NCBI GenBank assembly: GCA_013146195.2
Contig: CM028377.1
Coordinates: 5,618,239 to 5,682,238, forward strand
Origin: Codonopsis lanceolata
Lineage: Eukaryota > Streptophyta > Magnoliopsida > Asterales > Campanulaceae
DNA length: 64,000 nucleotides
Direction of reading: 5' to 3'
The notes under the pieces are model-generated. The model searched no databases. It saw only the letters and a list, made by a program, of their open reading frames with translations, and was not told where the DNA came from. Both the position numbers and the translations under genes were made by a program. Shown here in pieces: positions 34,397 through 47,219 of the stretch. Every line of letters begins with the position of its first letter. Position 1 is the stretch's first letter.

Positions 34397-34961
34397 TATA
34401 TAGAGCGTGCAATGGGGTAGAGCAAGGCCGACCCAATCCAAATGTGATGAGCAAAAGTTAATTTTTGACTAGATTGGCCCAAAATTTGATTGGCATTATG
34501 AAAAGTAAGCCCAATCCAACCTCGTCATGGGCCCATAGTCCACTCGGCTCTTTTACATTAAATGAAATCAACCATAAAATTAAAATAATCTACAATTCAA
34601 AATCCATAAATATGTGATGAAAAACCCAATGTATCACTAAAAAAAATTCAACAATTTAGACTAGGCTTGATGACAAAAAAATATACAAAAATAGCAATTT
34701 AAAAGTAGCAGTAGGCTCTAGGTAGTAGAAAGTACGAATGTAGCAATCAATATACATCTTTTGAGCAAAATAAAATGCACTATCAAACTTTTACGTCTTC
34801 ACTCTTTACTGATCAAGATGCATCGACAGATTGCCTCCTAGAAATGTTTTTTACACTTACTATTGTTTAGTTTTCATCTCATGCTTTATGTGGGTGTTTT
34901 GTGCTACATAGTTGTAATATAGTGTAGAAAGAGTTTTTCATAAGATTTCCACTTAGTAGTA
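34397..34961. other. No recognisable gene; possible hAT-like remnant
   Basis: Contains runs such as GACCCAATCC, TTGGCCC and GGGCCCATAG between 34425 and 34550, reminiscent of subterminal repeats of small hAT elements. The ends could not be found. The rest is AT-rich. Confidence 0.25.
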
Positions 34962-34988
34962 CTAGTAAGGTTTACGTGCGTTGCACGT
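34962..34988 (-). mobile_element. Putative Helitron 3' terminus
   Basis: On the minus strand a perfect 6-bp hairpin (ACGTGC, loop AAC, GCACGT) is followed after 8 nt by CTAG and then T. This is the hairpin plus CTRR end of plant Helitrons, which use rolling-circle transposition. The GTGCGTTGCACG core is a very common Helitron end in plants. The 5' end (TC...) to the right was not located, so the element's length is unknown; no Rep/helicase ORF is visible nearby. Confidence 0.45.
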
Positions 34989-35399
34989 GGTTAACGCACG
35001 TTGTGTTAATGGTTTTTAAAAGTGATTTGCCAGTTTCTTAACTTTTTTGTTTACTTTTAATTATTGGATTCTTTTTGTATTTTAATCTTTATAGTTTTGA
35101 GACTTATAAATTGTGTTGTTGTGTGTTTAGGTTTTTCGATATTTTGTTTTTCGGTAATTTATAATGTAAGCTTTTAGTCATTATATTGCAACTTATCCTA
35201 CACATTTGTCTTTTTTATTAGTTATTTTTAAATCTTTTTTTAATACCAAACATGAATTCATTCACTTTTATCGGTGTTGGAATTGAAAACAATTCAAGCT
35301 TACTTTCTTAGATAAGCACATTGTTGTTGGAGACTTAGCTTATGTCGTTTATGAAATTTATGACTCTTTTTGAAAAATAATAAATTGTTTTATAGAAAT

Positions 35400-37344
35400 C
35401 AAACTGACAATCCCAAAGTATATACTTACACTCTAAAATACAAAATTCATTCAGAGTATCTATAAAGTCTCATTTTACCACCCAACCTAACTTTTGTGTC
35501 ATTTTCATATGTCATTGTATAAGTTTTTTCTAGTTTGCCCCCTAGACACTACTAAGGTTACCAATATGACGTTAAGGTGCATATGGTATTTTACGTGAAG
35601 GACATTTTGGTCATTTTTAACAATGTTTTATGTGCTTTTATTACCCAAAAAAAACTTCATTTTCTTATTCTCCGACAACGCTTTCTCTACTTCTTCTCCA
35701 ACAATGACATCTTATTTAAATTTTAAGTGAGATAAAACTCAAGAGTGTATAAATCTTTTATTCAAATTTTTATATAGAAAAATAAATAAAAATAGTGCAG
35801 AATCATATTAGAGAGAGATAAAACACAAGAAGAGGATCACATTCAGGTGTCAAGGCCGCCATGAATAAGAACCCACAAAAAATAAAAGTTGTCAGAGCTG
35901 CCGATGTTAAATGACCAAGCCACAAACACAATGCATAAGCATAAACGATGAATTTCAAAACTCATATTTGAATTCATCACAGATGCATACGACAATGATG
36001 AGACACGTCATGATTCAATCCGTCTTCATCGTCCCTAGCCTAAACTCCAACAAATTTCTCCTTGGCACCATTGATATGGTTTATGGTTTGAATTGAGCAA
36101 ATTCTCGATCTTAAACATTATTCGCTACCATTTTTATCACTACGATTACCACACGTTACATCACAATCACCAAATTTGATATGGAATATGGAAATGCTAC
36201 AAAATTACATTCAAGGCCAAAGTGGATTTGATGGATATCTTAGGGGACAATGAGTATTTTGGACTAATTTTGATGGGGCAAACATATGATTAGCCCCCAA
36301 AATTACACACTAAATCTCACATTTGACCTCAACCTACGAAGTGTCCCACTTTCATACCTTATTTTTCTATTTGTCTCACTTTACTCCCTCCCGTCTATGG
36401 GTGTTAAAAATAGTAACGTACGGAAAATGATATGTGCATGTCACATGAATATTATTTTGATCATTTTGATGGGGGTGGAAAATAAGATTTAGTTATAACT
36501 TTATTATATAATTAACCATTTAGTATTTAAAAAATGTTTTTAAATAAAAATAATAATAAATAATTGTTTCAATAATTCAAAAATAATTATATGACCAAAT
36601 TACAATTTCCCCCAAGGTATCCACCAAATCGTATAATGTACCCCAACCTAAGGTTTGTTCCATAATGATATCTGACGTTACATTTTTTTTCCATTTTCCA
36701 ACCTATCGGTGATGGACGCTAGAATATTCACATTAAATAGCACATGGTCTTCCACGTGCGGGGTAAAAATGACATTTTCATTATCTGCTTTAGGGATAAA
36801 TGTATTAAAAGTAAAAAACTCTAATCTCACACACTCTCGTTCCCTCTTCTCCCGGTGCAAGTGCCCATCTCTCGCTCCACCAAAATAGCCGCCATCTCCA
36901 GCCTAAACCCTTCCCACTTCGCTCACGCCTATCACAACTTTGGCACCGTCCTTCTTCGATTCTAACCAAACTCCATCTCTGATCTTCCTCATTCTATCTC
37001 ATGCAAAACTCCCGCCTAAAGTAGAAATCAGATGGTATATACTATACTTACTAAAAACCCTAGTAAAAACATGCGATTAACAAAAAACACATAACCCTTA
37101 TCGACGAATTCATCGGAAAGAGAGACGGGCTTGAATGCAGAGAAATGGTCAGGAAAATGCTAACCTTAAAACTAATTATACTACATTCCTTACAACTATG
37201 CTTTGAAGAAGTGTAAAGTTGTTTTGAACAAAGACATTTTTTCGCTTGAAGGCTTAGTAGTAAGGAAAATTATAAAATTAGTTGTAAGGCTAGCAATGTT
37301 GTTATTTTAATTTGTCTCATAATTAAATTTAGAATTTATTTAAT
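35400..37344. repeat. Cluster of decayed MULE-like ends
   Basis: At least three stretches (about 35480-35620, 36290-36470 and 36600-36790) share a pattern of CCCC-rich blocks, a (G)ACGTTA or GTAACGTA core, a CA(T)ATGG/CACATG segment and an ATTTTGGTCATTTTT-like end. The same pattern occurs in the MULE TIR at 37345. No intact pairs or target duplications were confirmed and no gene is recognisable in this interval. Confidence 0.3.
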
Positions 37345-37460
37345 GGTTTAAATATCAATTTGGTCACCCTACTTTCGACAATAATTCATTAAGCTAACTC
37401 TACTAAATTTTTCGTCAAAAAAGTCATTTTACTTAACAATTGTAATCACTAAGGTCACCA
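37345..37460 (+). repeat. Left TIR of the composite MULE
   Basis: GGTTTAAATATCAATTTGG... is the inverted counterpart of 56234-56350, with about 115 bp of good similarity including TTCATTAA.CTAACTCTACTA and CTTAACAATTGTAATCAC. The 9-mers flanking the two ends (TTATTTAAT and TAAATGTGA) do not match. Confidence 0.8.
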
Positions 37461-37725
37461 TATGTATTTTCCGTCTATTTAGTGGACGAAAATCATGGAA
37501 AAGTCATAAATGTCCTTATACATAGAGACATGCTATGCACGTGATCAAAAGCAGAAACAATCGACTTCAACTAAATCAATCAGATTACCCAAATCCTTCG
37601 ACACTTCAAACAATCGACTTGAACTCAAATTTCTCAACCGGCTGAAATCACGAAGGGAATCACGAAGATTGAAGGCAACTTAGACTAATCGTTCATCAAC
37701 TGGCTGAAATCGCGAAGGATTGAAG

Positions 37726-38171
37726 GTGAGCATACAAAAACCCTAATTTTTTGATTTGTTTTAAATATGAGGTCGTAACACAAATTAGGGTTTCTTGAAA
37801 AAAAATCCTAATTTGTGTTACATAATAGGGTTTTAATTGAAACATTGGCTAGTTTTATTCGATTTTGATGTCATTAAAAAAGATTAAGATTCTTCTTGCA
37901 TATAGTGAGAGTAAACATGGTTTTTTGTGATATTTTTGTGAATTTTTTTTTGTGAATTTGTCGTGTATATGAGGGCTTTTGTTAGTCATTTTGCTTGGTC
38001 CCCCACTATGTTTTACAATCTTGCTTGGTCCCCCACTATTGTGTGCATGATTTTTTTTTTAATTATGCTTGGTCCTCCACTACTTTGTTTTTTAAAATTT
38101 TTGTATTATATTAAATGTTTGGTTTTGTCTGATTATTATGGTCCCCTCATCTTATTGTATTAAACTTTCAG
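37726..38171 (+). other. 5' UTR intron of MULE transposase copy A
   Basis: Donor GAAG|GTGAGC at 37726 and acceptor ACTTTCAG at 38171, with the ATG seven bases downstream. Untranslated first exons and such introns are usual in plant MULE transposase genes. Inferred from signals only. Confidence 0.4.
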
Positions 38172-38177
38172 GGCACA

Positions 38178-41100
38178 ATGAAAATTTCTGTAAAGTGTCA
38201 TTATGGGGGTGAATTTCTCAAAGAAATGTCTGGTCAATATCAGGGGAAGGAGCACTATTGGGATGAGTTAGATATGAAAGACATCTCATTTTCTGGGTTA
38301 AAGGGTAGAGTAGAAAGTGAGCTAGGGCATTCTTATGTGAGTTCCATTTTTTATCGTACAATTGTTTCAAATCCTAATGACACAGGGCTTAGGGCATTAT
38401 ATACCCCTAGGGATTGGGAGATGTTCATGAAAGTTGCTGAAGAATTAGGACATGTTGAAATTTAGATTTTACATGATGATAGGGAACCAGAATATGAGAT
38501 GTATAGTGATGTTGATTATCTTGGGTCTGAAGATAGTGAGGATGATGATTCTGAATTTAGTTTGGAAGATGAGGACCTAGAAAACCTCAATGATGATGAG
38601 TTACTAACTGCTAGGAGGAATGTGATTTCCTTCAAGACCAAGGATAATGTCAAATGGGGTATGAATGAAAAGTCTTTTGGAATTAAGAGGAAAGGGTTTA
38701 CATATAATTTTGCTGAACATGGTACATCTAAAATTGGTGGTGAGGATGACAGACAATTAGTAGTCCATTATCTTGAAAATTCTGAGATGGTGTTTGATGA
38801 GAGGGATGTTGATTTCCCTCGATTACGATAGTACCGGTGAAGATGAAAATGATGATAGTGTCTGAGAAAGATGTGAGAAAAAAGTTCCCTAGGTATAACC
38901 CTAAATGTGATATGAAGAATAGAAATTTCAGCTTGCATGAAACTTTCACTAATGTCCAGGAATGTAGGGATGCAATTAGGGATTATGGCTGCAAGAATGG
39001 GTATGACATAAGATTTATGGTAAATGATAAAAAAGGGTACATGCAAAGTGTGTTAATTCAGATGTTTGTACATGGGAGGTTTGGGCTAGCACTATTCGTG
39101 ATGAAACTACATTTCAGATTAAAACTTTCTATCCAGTCCATCAATGCGGAAAGAGGTTTACGAGCAGATGTTGTAGTGTTGCATGGCTAGCTAAAATGTA
39201 TCATGAAAAGATTTTAAGTAACCCTAAATGGAAATTAAAACAGTTTAAAAAAGAGGTGTTGGATACACATGGATTAGATGTGAGTATGAGTATGTGCTTA
39301 AGAACTAGGGCTAGGGTTCTTGGTGAAGAGATGGGATCACTTGGATGGGCACTATGCCAAACTTTGGGATTACAGAAAAGAGTTAAAAAGAAGAAATGAG
39401 CGAGCACTATTGAGATAGATAAATGGGTTCATCCAACTCTTGGGGAAGACTATTTTGATAACATATACATATGTTTTGGTGCATTGAAGAAGGGGTTTTT
39501 GAATGGGTGTAGGCCTGTTTTAGGCCTTGATGGATGCTTTTTGAAAGGGGTTTGTAAAGGGGAATTACTTGTTGCAATAGGGAGGGATGGAAATAATCAG
39601 ATGTTTCCTGTGGCATGGGCTGTGGTTCAAGTTGAGAACAAAAAAAATTGGAAGTGGTTTATTGAACTATTAAAGGAAGACTTGGGTTTAGGGAGTGGTG
39701 ATGGATGGGCTGTGATCTCTGATCAACATAAGGGTCTGATGGAGGCAGTACATGAGATTCTACCTTTTGTTGAGCATAGAAATTGTGCTAGACATATTCT
39801 GACAAAGAATCTGGAAGAAGCAAGGTTCAAGGGAGGTGAGTGAGAAAATGTTTTTGGGCGTGGCTTATGCAAGTAATGAGACTCAAATGCGAAGGAATTG
39901 GATAAACCGAAAGAGGTTGATGAGGCGACATATTATGGGTTGATGCAAAGAGACCTAGGGCAGTGCAGGCCTTCTTTAGGGCGATATTAAGGTTGATAAT
40001 GTTGAGAATAACATGGCGTAAGCTTTTAATGGAACCATTATTGAGTTTAGATTCAAACCAATCATATATATGTTAGAAGAAATCAGGTTGTATATGATGG
40101 CTAGGTTGGAGAAAAGAAGAACATGGATGATGAGACATTATGATGAGTATTGTCCTGCTATCATAAAAGTATTGGAGAAAAACAAAGAAGATGTGAGGTT
40201 TTGGAACTCAATCTATAATGGGGCTGGAGAGTTTGAGGTGGGGTATAAAAAAGAGGGTTATGTGGTAAACATTGATAGGAAGAGTTGCAGTTGTAGAAGA
40301 TGGCAGCTTAGTGGAATCCCTTGTACCCATGCAATTGATGTCATACTCCAAAAAGGTGAAAGGCCTGAAAAATACTTGGATGAGTGTTACCTGAAATCAA
40401 CATTTTTAAAAGCTTACGCATATTCTTTGAGTCCAATCAGTGGTGAAGATCAGTGGGCAAAGTCAAGCAAGAAACCTATGCTGATACAACTAAATAGGAA
40501 ATTGCCGTGACACTAGAAAATTAAGGATTAAAGTTGCACATGAAGAGGAAAGGGATCACCAAGGTCGTCCTCCACGTAAACCGGGTTATCAAGGAAAGGT
40601 AGGGTAATGAGATGCAGAATTTGTAATGGAATTGGGCACAATAAGAGAGGTTGCCTCAAAAAGAAATTGGAAACTGATGGGACTTCTTAGGTAAATAAGT
40701 TATTTTTTTAGTTTACCTGTTATATATTATGGTTTTTTTCCTTCTTTGAGCATTGTTATTCTGAATAGGAACCAGCTGTTGGTGAAGGAACAACACAACA
40801 ACTAGGAAGTGGAAATACAACAGTCAGGACTCAAACAAGTCAGGTCAAATTGTTATTCTGTGAACCTGTTATCAATTCCTTAGGTTTTTTCTTTCAGTTC
40901 ATTGGCTTAAATTTGCTTGTGTTATAAATAGGAACCAGTTAGTGGTGAAGGACCAAGGCATGTCCACAAAGTAGCAAGGCAGGAACCAACTGTTGGTGAA
41001 GGAGCAACACAACAACCAAGGAGTGGAAATACAACAGTCAGGACTCAAACAAGTCAGGTCAAATTGTTATTCTGTGAACCTGTTATCAATTCCTTAGGTT

Positions 41101-41278
41101 TTTGCTTTCAGTTTACATTGGCTTAAATTTCCTTGTGTTATAAATAGGAACCAGTTAGTGGTGAAGGACCAAGGCATGTCCACAAAGTAGCAAGGCAGGA
41201 ACCAACTGTTGGTGAGGGAGCAAGGCAGGTAGGGGAAGTACCTAGGCAGCAACCAGTTGTTGGAGAGGGGGCAAGGCA
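38178..41278 (+). pseudogene. MULE transposase, copy A (3'-truncated)
   Basis: ATG at 38178 starts a PB1-like N-terminal domain (MKISVKCHYGGEF... to near 38465), then a stop. An acidic linker follows (SEDSEDDDSEFSLEDEDLEN, 38520-38600) and the MuDR DNA-binding region (FTNVQECRDAIRDYGCKNGY, about 38945-39005). The DDE core is at 39484-39843: LGLDGCFLKG holds the first Asp and VISDQHKGL the second. A SWIM zinc finger (CSCRRWQLSGIPCTHAIDVI, 40287-40346) comes next. Downstream are a decayed zinc knuckle and repeated small exons. Multiple stops and frameshifts. The copy ends abruptly at the Tekay LTR at 41279. Confidence 0.88.
40770..41278 (+). repeat. Repeated exon/intron units at the 3' end of MULE copy A
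   Basis: Roughly 190-bp units, each with an intron-like T-rich stretch ending ATAAATAG and an exon starting GAACCAG(T/C)TGTTGGTGAAGG, plus shorter 24-45-bp repeats that encode Glu-Pro-Val-Val-Gly-Glu-Gly-type peptides. The same arrangement occurs in copy B (54330-54900). Confidence 0.7.
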
Positions 41279-44132
41279 TGTGACAGCCCGACCCGGATCC
41301 CAATGCGAGATCCCGAATCGCGCCGTCCAAATAATCAAGTTAAACACATGAGCATGCACAAGTAGGATTATAAAATTCATGTGGCGCAACATTTCAGACA
41401 ATTAACAACTCGGCTACACTTGGCCTAAAACAACCCTGAATTAAACATGTCATCGGCGTTACCGAACCCAACAACTACTCCTACAATTAACACATGCTTA
41501 TAAAACCTCAACGGCCACAACATGCCGGAGACAACAACAATAATAACACTTTAAACAAGCTTTAGCGGAAGAAACTGTGATGAACCATACACATATGAAC
41601 AAGCTCGACGTATAAGTCGGCATACCAAAAGAATTACAAGTATTAATTAATTAAGTTTCTACAACAACAAACCCAAGCTAAGTTTACATGACTTGCTTCC
41701 CAACGTCCTTTCCAAAATAAAAGGCTAATCAACAAGTCCAAAAGATCAACCTTGCAATACAACAACCAAAAGCGGAATAAGCGAGTCTATCTCGTAACGT
41801 CTCCTCGGCTCGGATCTAAGGAAAGACAAAGCAAACAAATAGGGTAAGTCGAAAGACTTAGTAAGTTACTACAATGCATGATCATGTATAGCATGTCATT
41901 TATCACAATTATAGCATGTTATCCTCATTTACACTTAGCACATTATCATCATATGGCACTTAGCACATTGTTCACATAAGTGCGGGAAATTAAATCATAC
42001 AAGTAGGATATGATATAGTCACGGCCGCTTCGTAGCTCCTGCAAAACATTCTGTTACTAGTTCGTGCCATCGATGTTATGTGAATTCATCGACTCATACC
42101 GAGAACCTACTCGATCTCAATAGCAAGCCAATGCGGCACTTAACCGATACGCAGTGGCTACTTCCCCACCGCGCCCACAAGTGGAGGGGTGTGTGAAGTC
42201 CCAGGTGCGGCGATCCATAGCAAGCACGAATCCCATAATTCGTGAAGGCGATGCATCGTCCCACCTTGACTCAATAAACAAACCAAATTATGCCAGCTGG
42301 ACTCAATGCAATGCACAAGTAGATATTTACTTGACTTTAAACCAATTAAGGACCGAATCCGACAAGAGCGGACTCGTCCGACAAAGTAAGGTGTTAATCT
42401 CTACCAGAAAACACATCAAGGCAATTAATTGCTCAAAACCAATCTTTCATAGAACTTGCATAAATCATCAAACCAATCTCATACTTGAGTAAACCAAATC
42501 AAACGGTGTTCAAACTTCATAGGGATTGAAATTAGGGTTCAACACGTTCAAATATTCCCTAGAGTCGACTCCGTTGAGTCTTTGCTCTAAATTCCCAAAT
42601 TTGGAGAAATTGAAGCTATATGCCTCATAACCCAACCTAGGTCATTTCTAGGTTTTACAAGGTAGTAAATTCATCAAGGCAATGCAAATTGATCCAAGTT
42701 CATCATAGAGCCCAAAATTTAGAATAGAACACATAACACTTTCACAACATTTCAAGAAGGCATAACTAGGGCATTCTCATAAATCAACACTTCCAACATA
42801 AATATCATACATGGCTTTAACATGCTCAAAACCTTAAATAGACAAGATGGGAGAGTATTATAAACATTCATAGGTAGGAAATCATCCTAATCATGCTCCT
42901 AGCAAGCTCACAACTTCAACATACAAGAATATAGCATATGAAGCATACAAGTGCCCTCATTGACCTCAACCAACATAGACTTTGCTTCCTTAGGGTCAAT
43001 GAGAACTAAAAGAAGAAGAAGATAAAGAAGGTAACTTACTAGTTATTCACCAAAGAAGGAAATAGAAGAAACTATTCGGATGGAAATGCTCCCCTTGATG
43101 AGCTCTTCAACTTTAATGAAAGGCTCTTGGGCAAAGGATGAATGAATGATTGAAGATGAAGGGTTTAGCTCCAAGAAGCCATGGAAGAACCTTGAGAGAG
43201 ATGAAATTCGTTTTTGGAAGAGAGAGGGTGAGAATGAGGGTCAAAAATCTGAATTGGGGCTTATATTGGTCTAATTCTTGAGTGGGACATGTGTCAACCA
43301 CTTGTGGTCCCTTTGAGATTCTTAGGATAAGGTTTGGATGATCAACAAGCCTTCTTAATCCATCATTAAAATTAGTTAGGGATGTTAGGACTTAAGTAGG
43401 AAGGGTTAGGGAGGTTTAGGATAGGTTTAAGTAGGGGTTTGAAGTGAACAAATCGTCAAATTCCGAAACAGGAGGAAATCAGCCCGTAGCAGCAAAACAA
43501 GTGAGGCGGGCGCCTCACCAAGCCCCATGCGGCCGCCTCAACTACTGAGCCTCTCCCTAAGTTCAGACCATTCAGCAATTGCTCCCTGCATTTGAGGCGG
43601 GCGCCTCCCACTCATGCCGCCTCGGCTGAATGTCTAAAACTTGATTCAAACTTGATCTAAATGGTCCCAAACTTTTGGGCAACCATTCTAAGGTCTAACC
43701 CTACTCAAAACAAGTCGGAAACACACCGAACAACCTCCTGAACAAGCTAGAACAAGGCGCGAACCACGCGATTTAATGAACAACGAATCAAACTACAATC
43801 AAACACCATTCAAACTAGGATGTCTTGGGACATGAAAAGGTTTGTTTCAACTTGATTAAGACCTGAATATAATGCCAAGAACTTAACGAACACTTCGTAC
43901 GTCGAAATAGAAGCAAATACGAGCAACGAGAGGAATCGCTAAGGCTAAATTCAACGCGATCAAACCGGCGATTCTACAAACAAGTTTATATGATTCTAAA
44001 CATGTTATGGACTTCTAAAATGATCTATGAATGATTCTAAGACATTTATATAACAAGTAAACATGCTAACAATCAACCAAGAAAGTATAAAAACAAGCAT
44101 AGAATGCACATGCAAGATTATGGGGCGTTACA
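41279..44132 (-). repeat. 3' LTR of the Tekay-type element
   Basis: TGTGACAGCCCGACCC to GGGGCGTTACA. Highly similar to 48732-51579 with scattered substitutions and small indels. No gene; short open frames are chance. It lies next to the PPT at 44133. Confidence 0.93.
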
Positions 44133-44148
44133 CTCTCCCTCCTTTAGA
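44133..44148 (-). other. Polypurine tract of the Tekay-type element
   Basis: The minus strand reads TCTAAAGGAGGGAGAG immediately before the 3' LTR; it primes plus-strand DNA synthesis. Confidence 0.85.
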
Positions 44149-44455
44149 ATTTAGTCCCTAAATTCTTACCAAGTTCGCCAAACAAATATGTGGATGCTTC
44201 TCGCGATCTCCGCCTCGCTTCCCAAGTCGCTTCTTCGATGTTGTGGTTTCTCCAAAGAACTTTAACTAAGGGAATTTTCTTGGTTCGTAGCACTTGCTCC
44301 TTGGTATCCAAAATCTTCACGGGCTTTTCAACGTATGACATATCCGGCTCAAACGTGATCTCTTCATACTCAAGTACATGGGTATCATCTTTCAAATACT
44401 TCCGCAACATGGAAACATGGAATACATTATGAGTCTCCGAAAGTGAAGGTGGCAA
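44144..44455 (-). pseudogene. Tekay integrase C-terminus with chromodomain-like module
   Basis: About 100 codons open: VFHVSMLRKYLKD, then a segment ending KIPLVKVLWRNHNIEEATWE, then a short basic tail. In chromoviruses this end of integrase carries the module thought to guide insertion to particular chromatin. The aromatic residues of a full chromodomain are only partly visible. It lies in a different frame from the preceding integrase pieces (44470-44679 and 44676-44909), so it is separated by frameshifts. The stop lies within about 15 bp of the 3' LTR, as is normal for the clade. Confidence 0.8.
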
Positions 44456-44469
44456 TGCAATGCGATACG

Positions 44470-45790
44470 CTAAGGTCCCAACCCTCTCAAGAACCTCAAA
44501 TGGGCCAATATATCTTGGTGTAAGCTTCCTTTCTTTGCCAAATCTCTTCGCACCTCTCCCGGTGTCACCTTCAAGAACACGTAGTCTTCCACTTGGAACT
44601 CAAGATCCCGTCTTCGATTGTCCGCAGAACTCTTTTGTCGACTTTGAGCGGTGCGCAAACGATCTCTAATCAACTTCACGCCTCAACCGATCGTTGTACT
44701 AACTCAGAACCCCAAAGTTTCGCTTCTCCAACTTCGTCCCAACAAATTGGCGATCTACACTTACGCCCATACAAAGCTTCATACGGCGCCATCTTGAATA
44801 CTCGACCGGTAATCGTTATTATACGCAAACTCGGCCAAAGGTAAATGAGAATCCCAGCCTTCCCTTGAAATCCACGGCACAAGCTCGCAAAGATATCCTC
44901 CAAAATCAATCAATCGCTCGGACCGACCATCCGCTTTGCGGATGAAAAGTCATCGAAGTCTAATTTAGTACCCAAAGCTTCCTCGCAACGACTTCCAAAA
45001 TCTTGACGTGAACCTCGGATCTCTATCGGACACAATACTAACAGTACGCCATGAAGTCTCACATCTCCTCGACATACAATGTGCCGCTAATCGAGTCAAT
45101 GAATACGTGATAGCTATCGAATGAAGTGTGCGTACTTAGTCAACCTGTCGACTATAACCCAAACCGCATTAAACCCTCTCGCGCGCGGTAACCCCGTCAC
45201 CGAAATCCATAGTAATGAACTCCCATTTCCACTCAGAATCTCCAATGGTTGTAGAAATCCCTGCTCTCGATGCTCACTTAACTCGCCGACAAGTCAAACA
45301 CTTAGACACGCATCGCAATTTCTCTCTTCATGCCTCTCCACCGAACTGTCTTTTCAAATCAAGTACATCTTCGTGCTCCCGGGTGAATGGTATACTTCGC
45401 CTTATGAGCCTCATCTAGAACCAACCTCTTCAATTCCGCATTAGAAGGGACACAAACTCTACCTCGAAAAGTCAAGGTACCCTCGGTATTAACCACAAAA
45501 TCAGGCGATACTGTCTCAGCCAACCCATCCATGATTTTCTTCAATTCCGGATCATTCCCTTGTGCTTCTTTAATCTTTCCAAACAGAACTGGTGTAGCAC
45601 GAACATTCGCGAAAATCACACCTTTATCATAAACACTAGGACTCCAATCTCGCAAGTCCTCCAACATCTTCCATTCTCTAACCATCATACACGACATGTG
45701 AACCTTCCTGCTCAAGGCATCCGCTACTACATTTGCCTTCCCTGATGATACAAAAATAGTGCAATCGTGGTCTTTAATTTCTCCATCCAT
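44470..45790 (-). pseudogene. Tekay integrase, fragmented
   Basis: Pieces in several frames. 45359-45790 carries the end of RNase H and the integrase zinc finger approach (GKANVVADALSRK, then HKAKYTIHPGARRC). 44676-44909 has the post-core ALYGRKCRSPICWDEVGE. 44470-44679 has RLRTAQSRQKSSADNRRRDL and the linker toward the chromodomain. Between 44910 and 45360 the DDE core can only be followed by switching frames many times. Many breaks fall where a CTG or CAG would be expected but CG or CCG is present, so some may be sequence errors rather than decay. Confidence 0.75.
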
Positions 45791-46849
45791 CTTCTCTGCC
45801 TCATGTTCAACTCCTTTTGGGAAAACAAGTACTTCAAACTTTTGTGGTCGGTGAAGATCTCAAATTTAGCTCCATACAAGTAGTGTTTCCATTTATGCAA
45901 CGCGAAAATAATCGCAGCCAACTCCATATCGTGTGTCGGGTAATTCTGCCGTGAATAGACAACTTCCTCGACGCATAGGCGATAACTCTACCATTCTGCA
46001 TCAACACACAACCCAAACCTTCCTTAGAAGCATCACTATAAATCACAAAATTATCTCCTCCACTAGGCAAAGCCAAAATAGGTGCCGACGTCAACCGCTT
46101 CTTAAGCTCTTGGAAACTAACTTCACATTTCTCGCTCCAAACAAACGGCACATTCTTCTGCGTCAATTTCGTCATAGGAGTCACAATTCTAGAAAAACCC
46201 TCAATAAACCTCCGGTAGTAACCCGCTAACCCCAAGAAACTCCGAACCTCGGTAACCGAACTAGGCCTCTTCCAATTCGTCACCGCTTCAACCTTAGAAG
46301 GATCAACGGCTACTCCGGCGCTAGAAATGATATGCCCCAAAAAGGACACTTCCTCAAGCCAAAAGGCACATTTGCTAAACTTCGCATAAAGCTGCTTCTC
46401 CCGAAGAATAGACAAGACAATCCTCAAGTGTTTCTCATGCTCCTCCCGAGATTTCGAATACACTAAGATATCATCAATGAAGACTACAACAAAGCAATCA
46501 AGATAACTGTGAAAGACACGGTTCATCAAGTCCATAAACACCGCTGGTGCATTCGTCAACCCAAACGGCATCACCACAAATTCAAAAATGCCCATATCTA
46601 GTGCGAAAAGTCGTCGTCTTCCTCTCTAACCTTCAATTGATAGTAACCCCATCGCAAATCAAGCTTAGAGTAGACAATAGACCCTTGCAATTGGTCAAAA
46701 AGATCATCGATGTGGGGTAGAGGATACTTATTCTTAATGGTCACCTTATTCAATTCTCGTAATCTATGCATAACCGCAAACTCCCATCTTTCTTCCTCAC
46801 AAATAAGACCGGTGCGCCCAAGGCGACACACTTGGTTTAACAAAACCAA
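45727..46849 (-). pseudogene. Tekay reverse transcriptase and RNase H
   Basis: 46598-46849 has INKYPLPHIDDLFDQ-like and SKLDLRWGYYQLKV (first catalytic Asp). 45834-46595 is open for 253 codons with MPFGLTNAPAVFMDLMN, the active site FIDDILVYS, FLGHIIS, the FLGLAGYYRRFIEGFS block and the RNase H start IYSDASKEGLGCVLMQ. 45727-45927 continues RNase H: MELAAIIFALHKWKHYLYG and FTDHKSLKYLF. All three catalytic reverse transcriptase aspartates are present. Frame breaks occur near 46597 and 45930. This is the best-preserved part of the element. Confidence 0.9.
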
Positions 46850-47219
46850 TCTCTAGGAGTTCTGCAACCGAAGTTTTCAACTCTCTAAGCTCCGGCGCCA
46901 TCCTATACGGTGCCTTAGAAATCGGTGAAGTCCCCCTGAATAAGCTCAATACAAAATTCTAGTTCTCTATCGGGTGGCATAGCATGGATCGGTAGAAAAC
47001 ACATCGGAAACTCACATACTACCGAACCTCCTCTAAATTAGGCGAAGACCTCTTCTTATCAACAACGCATGCAAGATAACCCGTACACCCTTGAGACAAC
47101 AATTTTCTAGCCCTTAGCGCAAAATAAAATGCAAGTCACTCGAAGCTTGATCACCCACAAAAGTAAATTCAGCACACCCTAAGCATATAAAAAGTAACCC
47201 TCTTCCTATGGCAAATCAA

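Noticed and set aside
42154..42492. 112-codon plus-strand frame in the Tekay 3' LTR (and its partner near 49615)
   Set aside because: Antisense to the element, not conserved in length between the two LTRs, and no recognisable domain.
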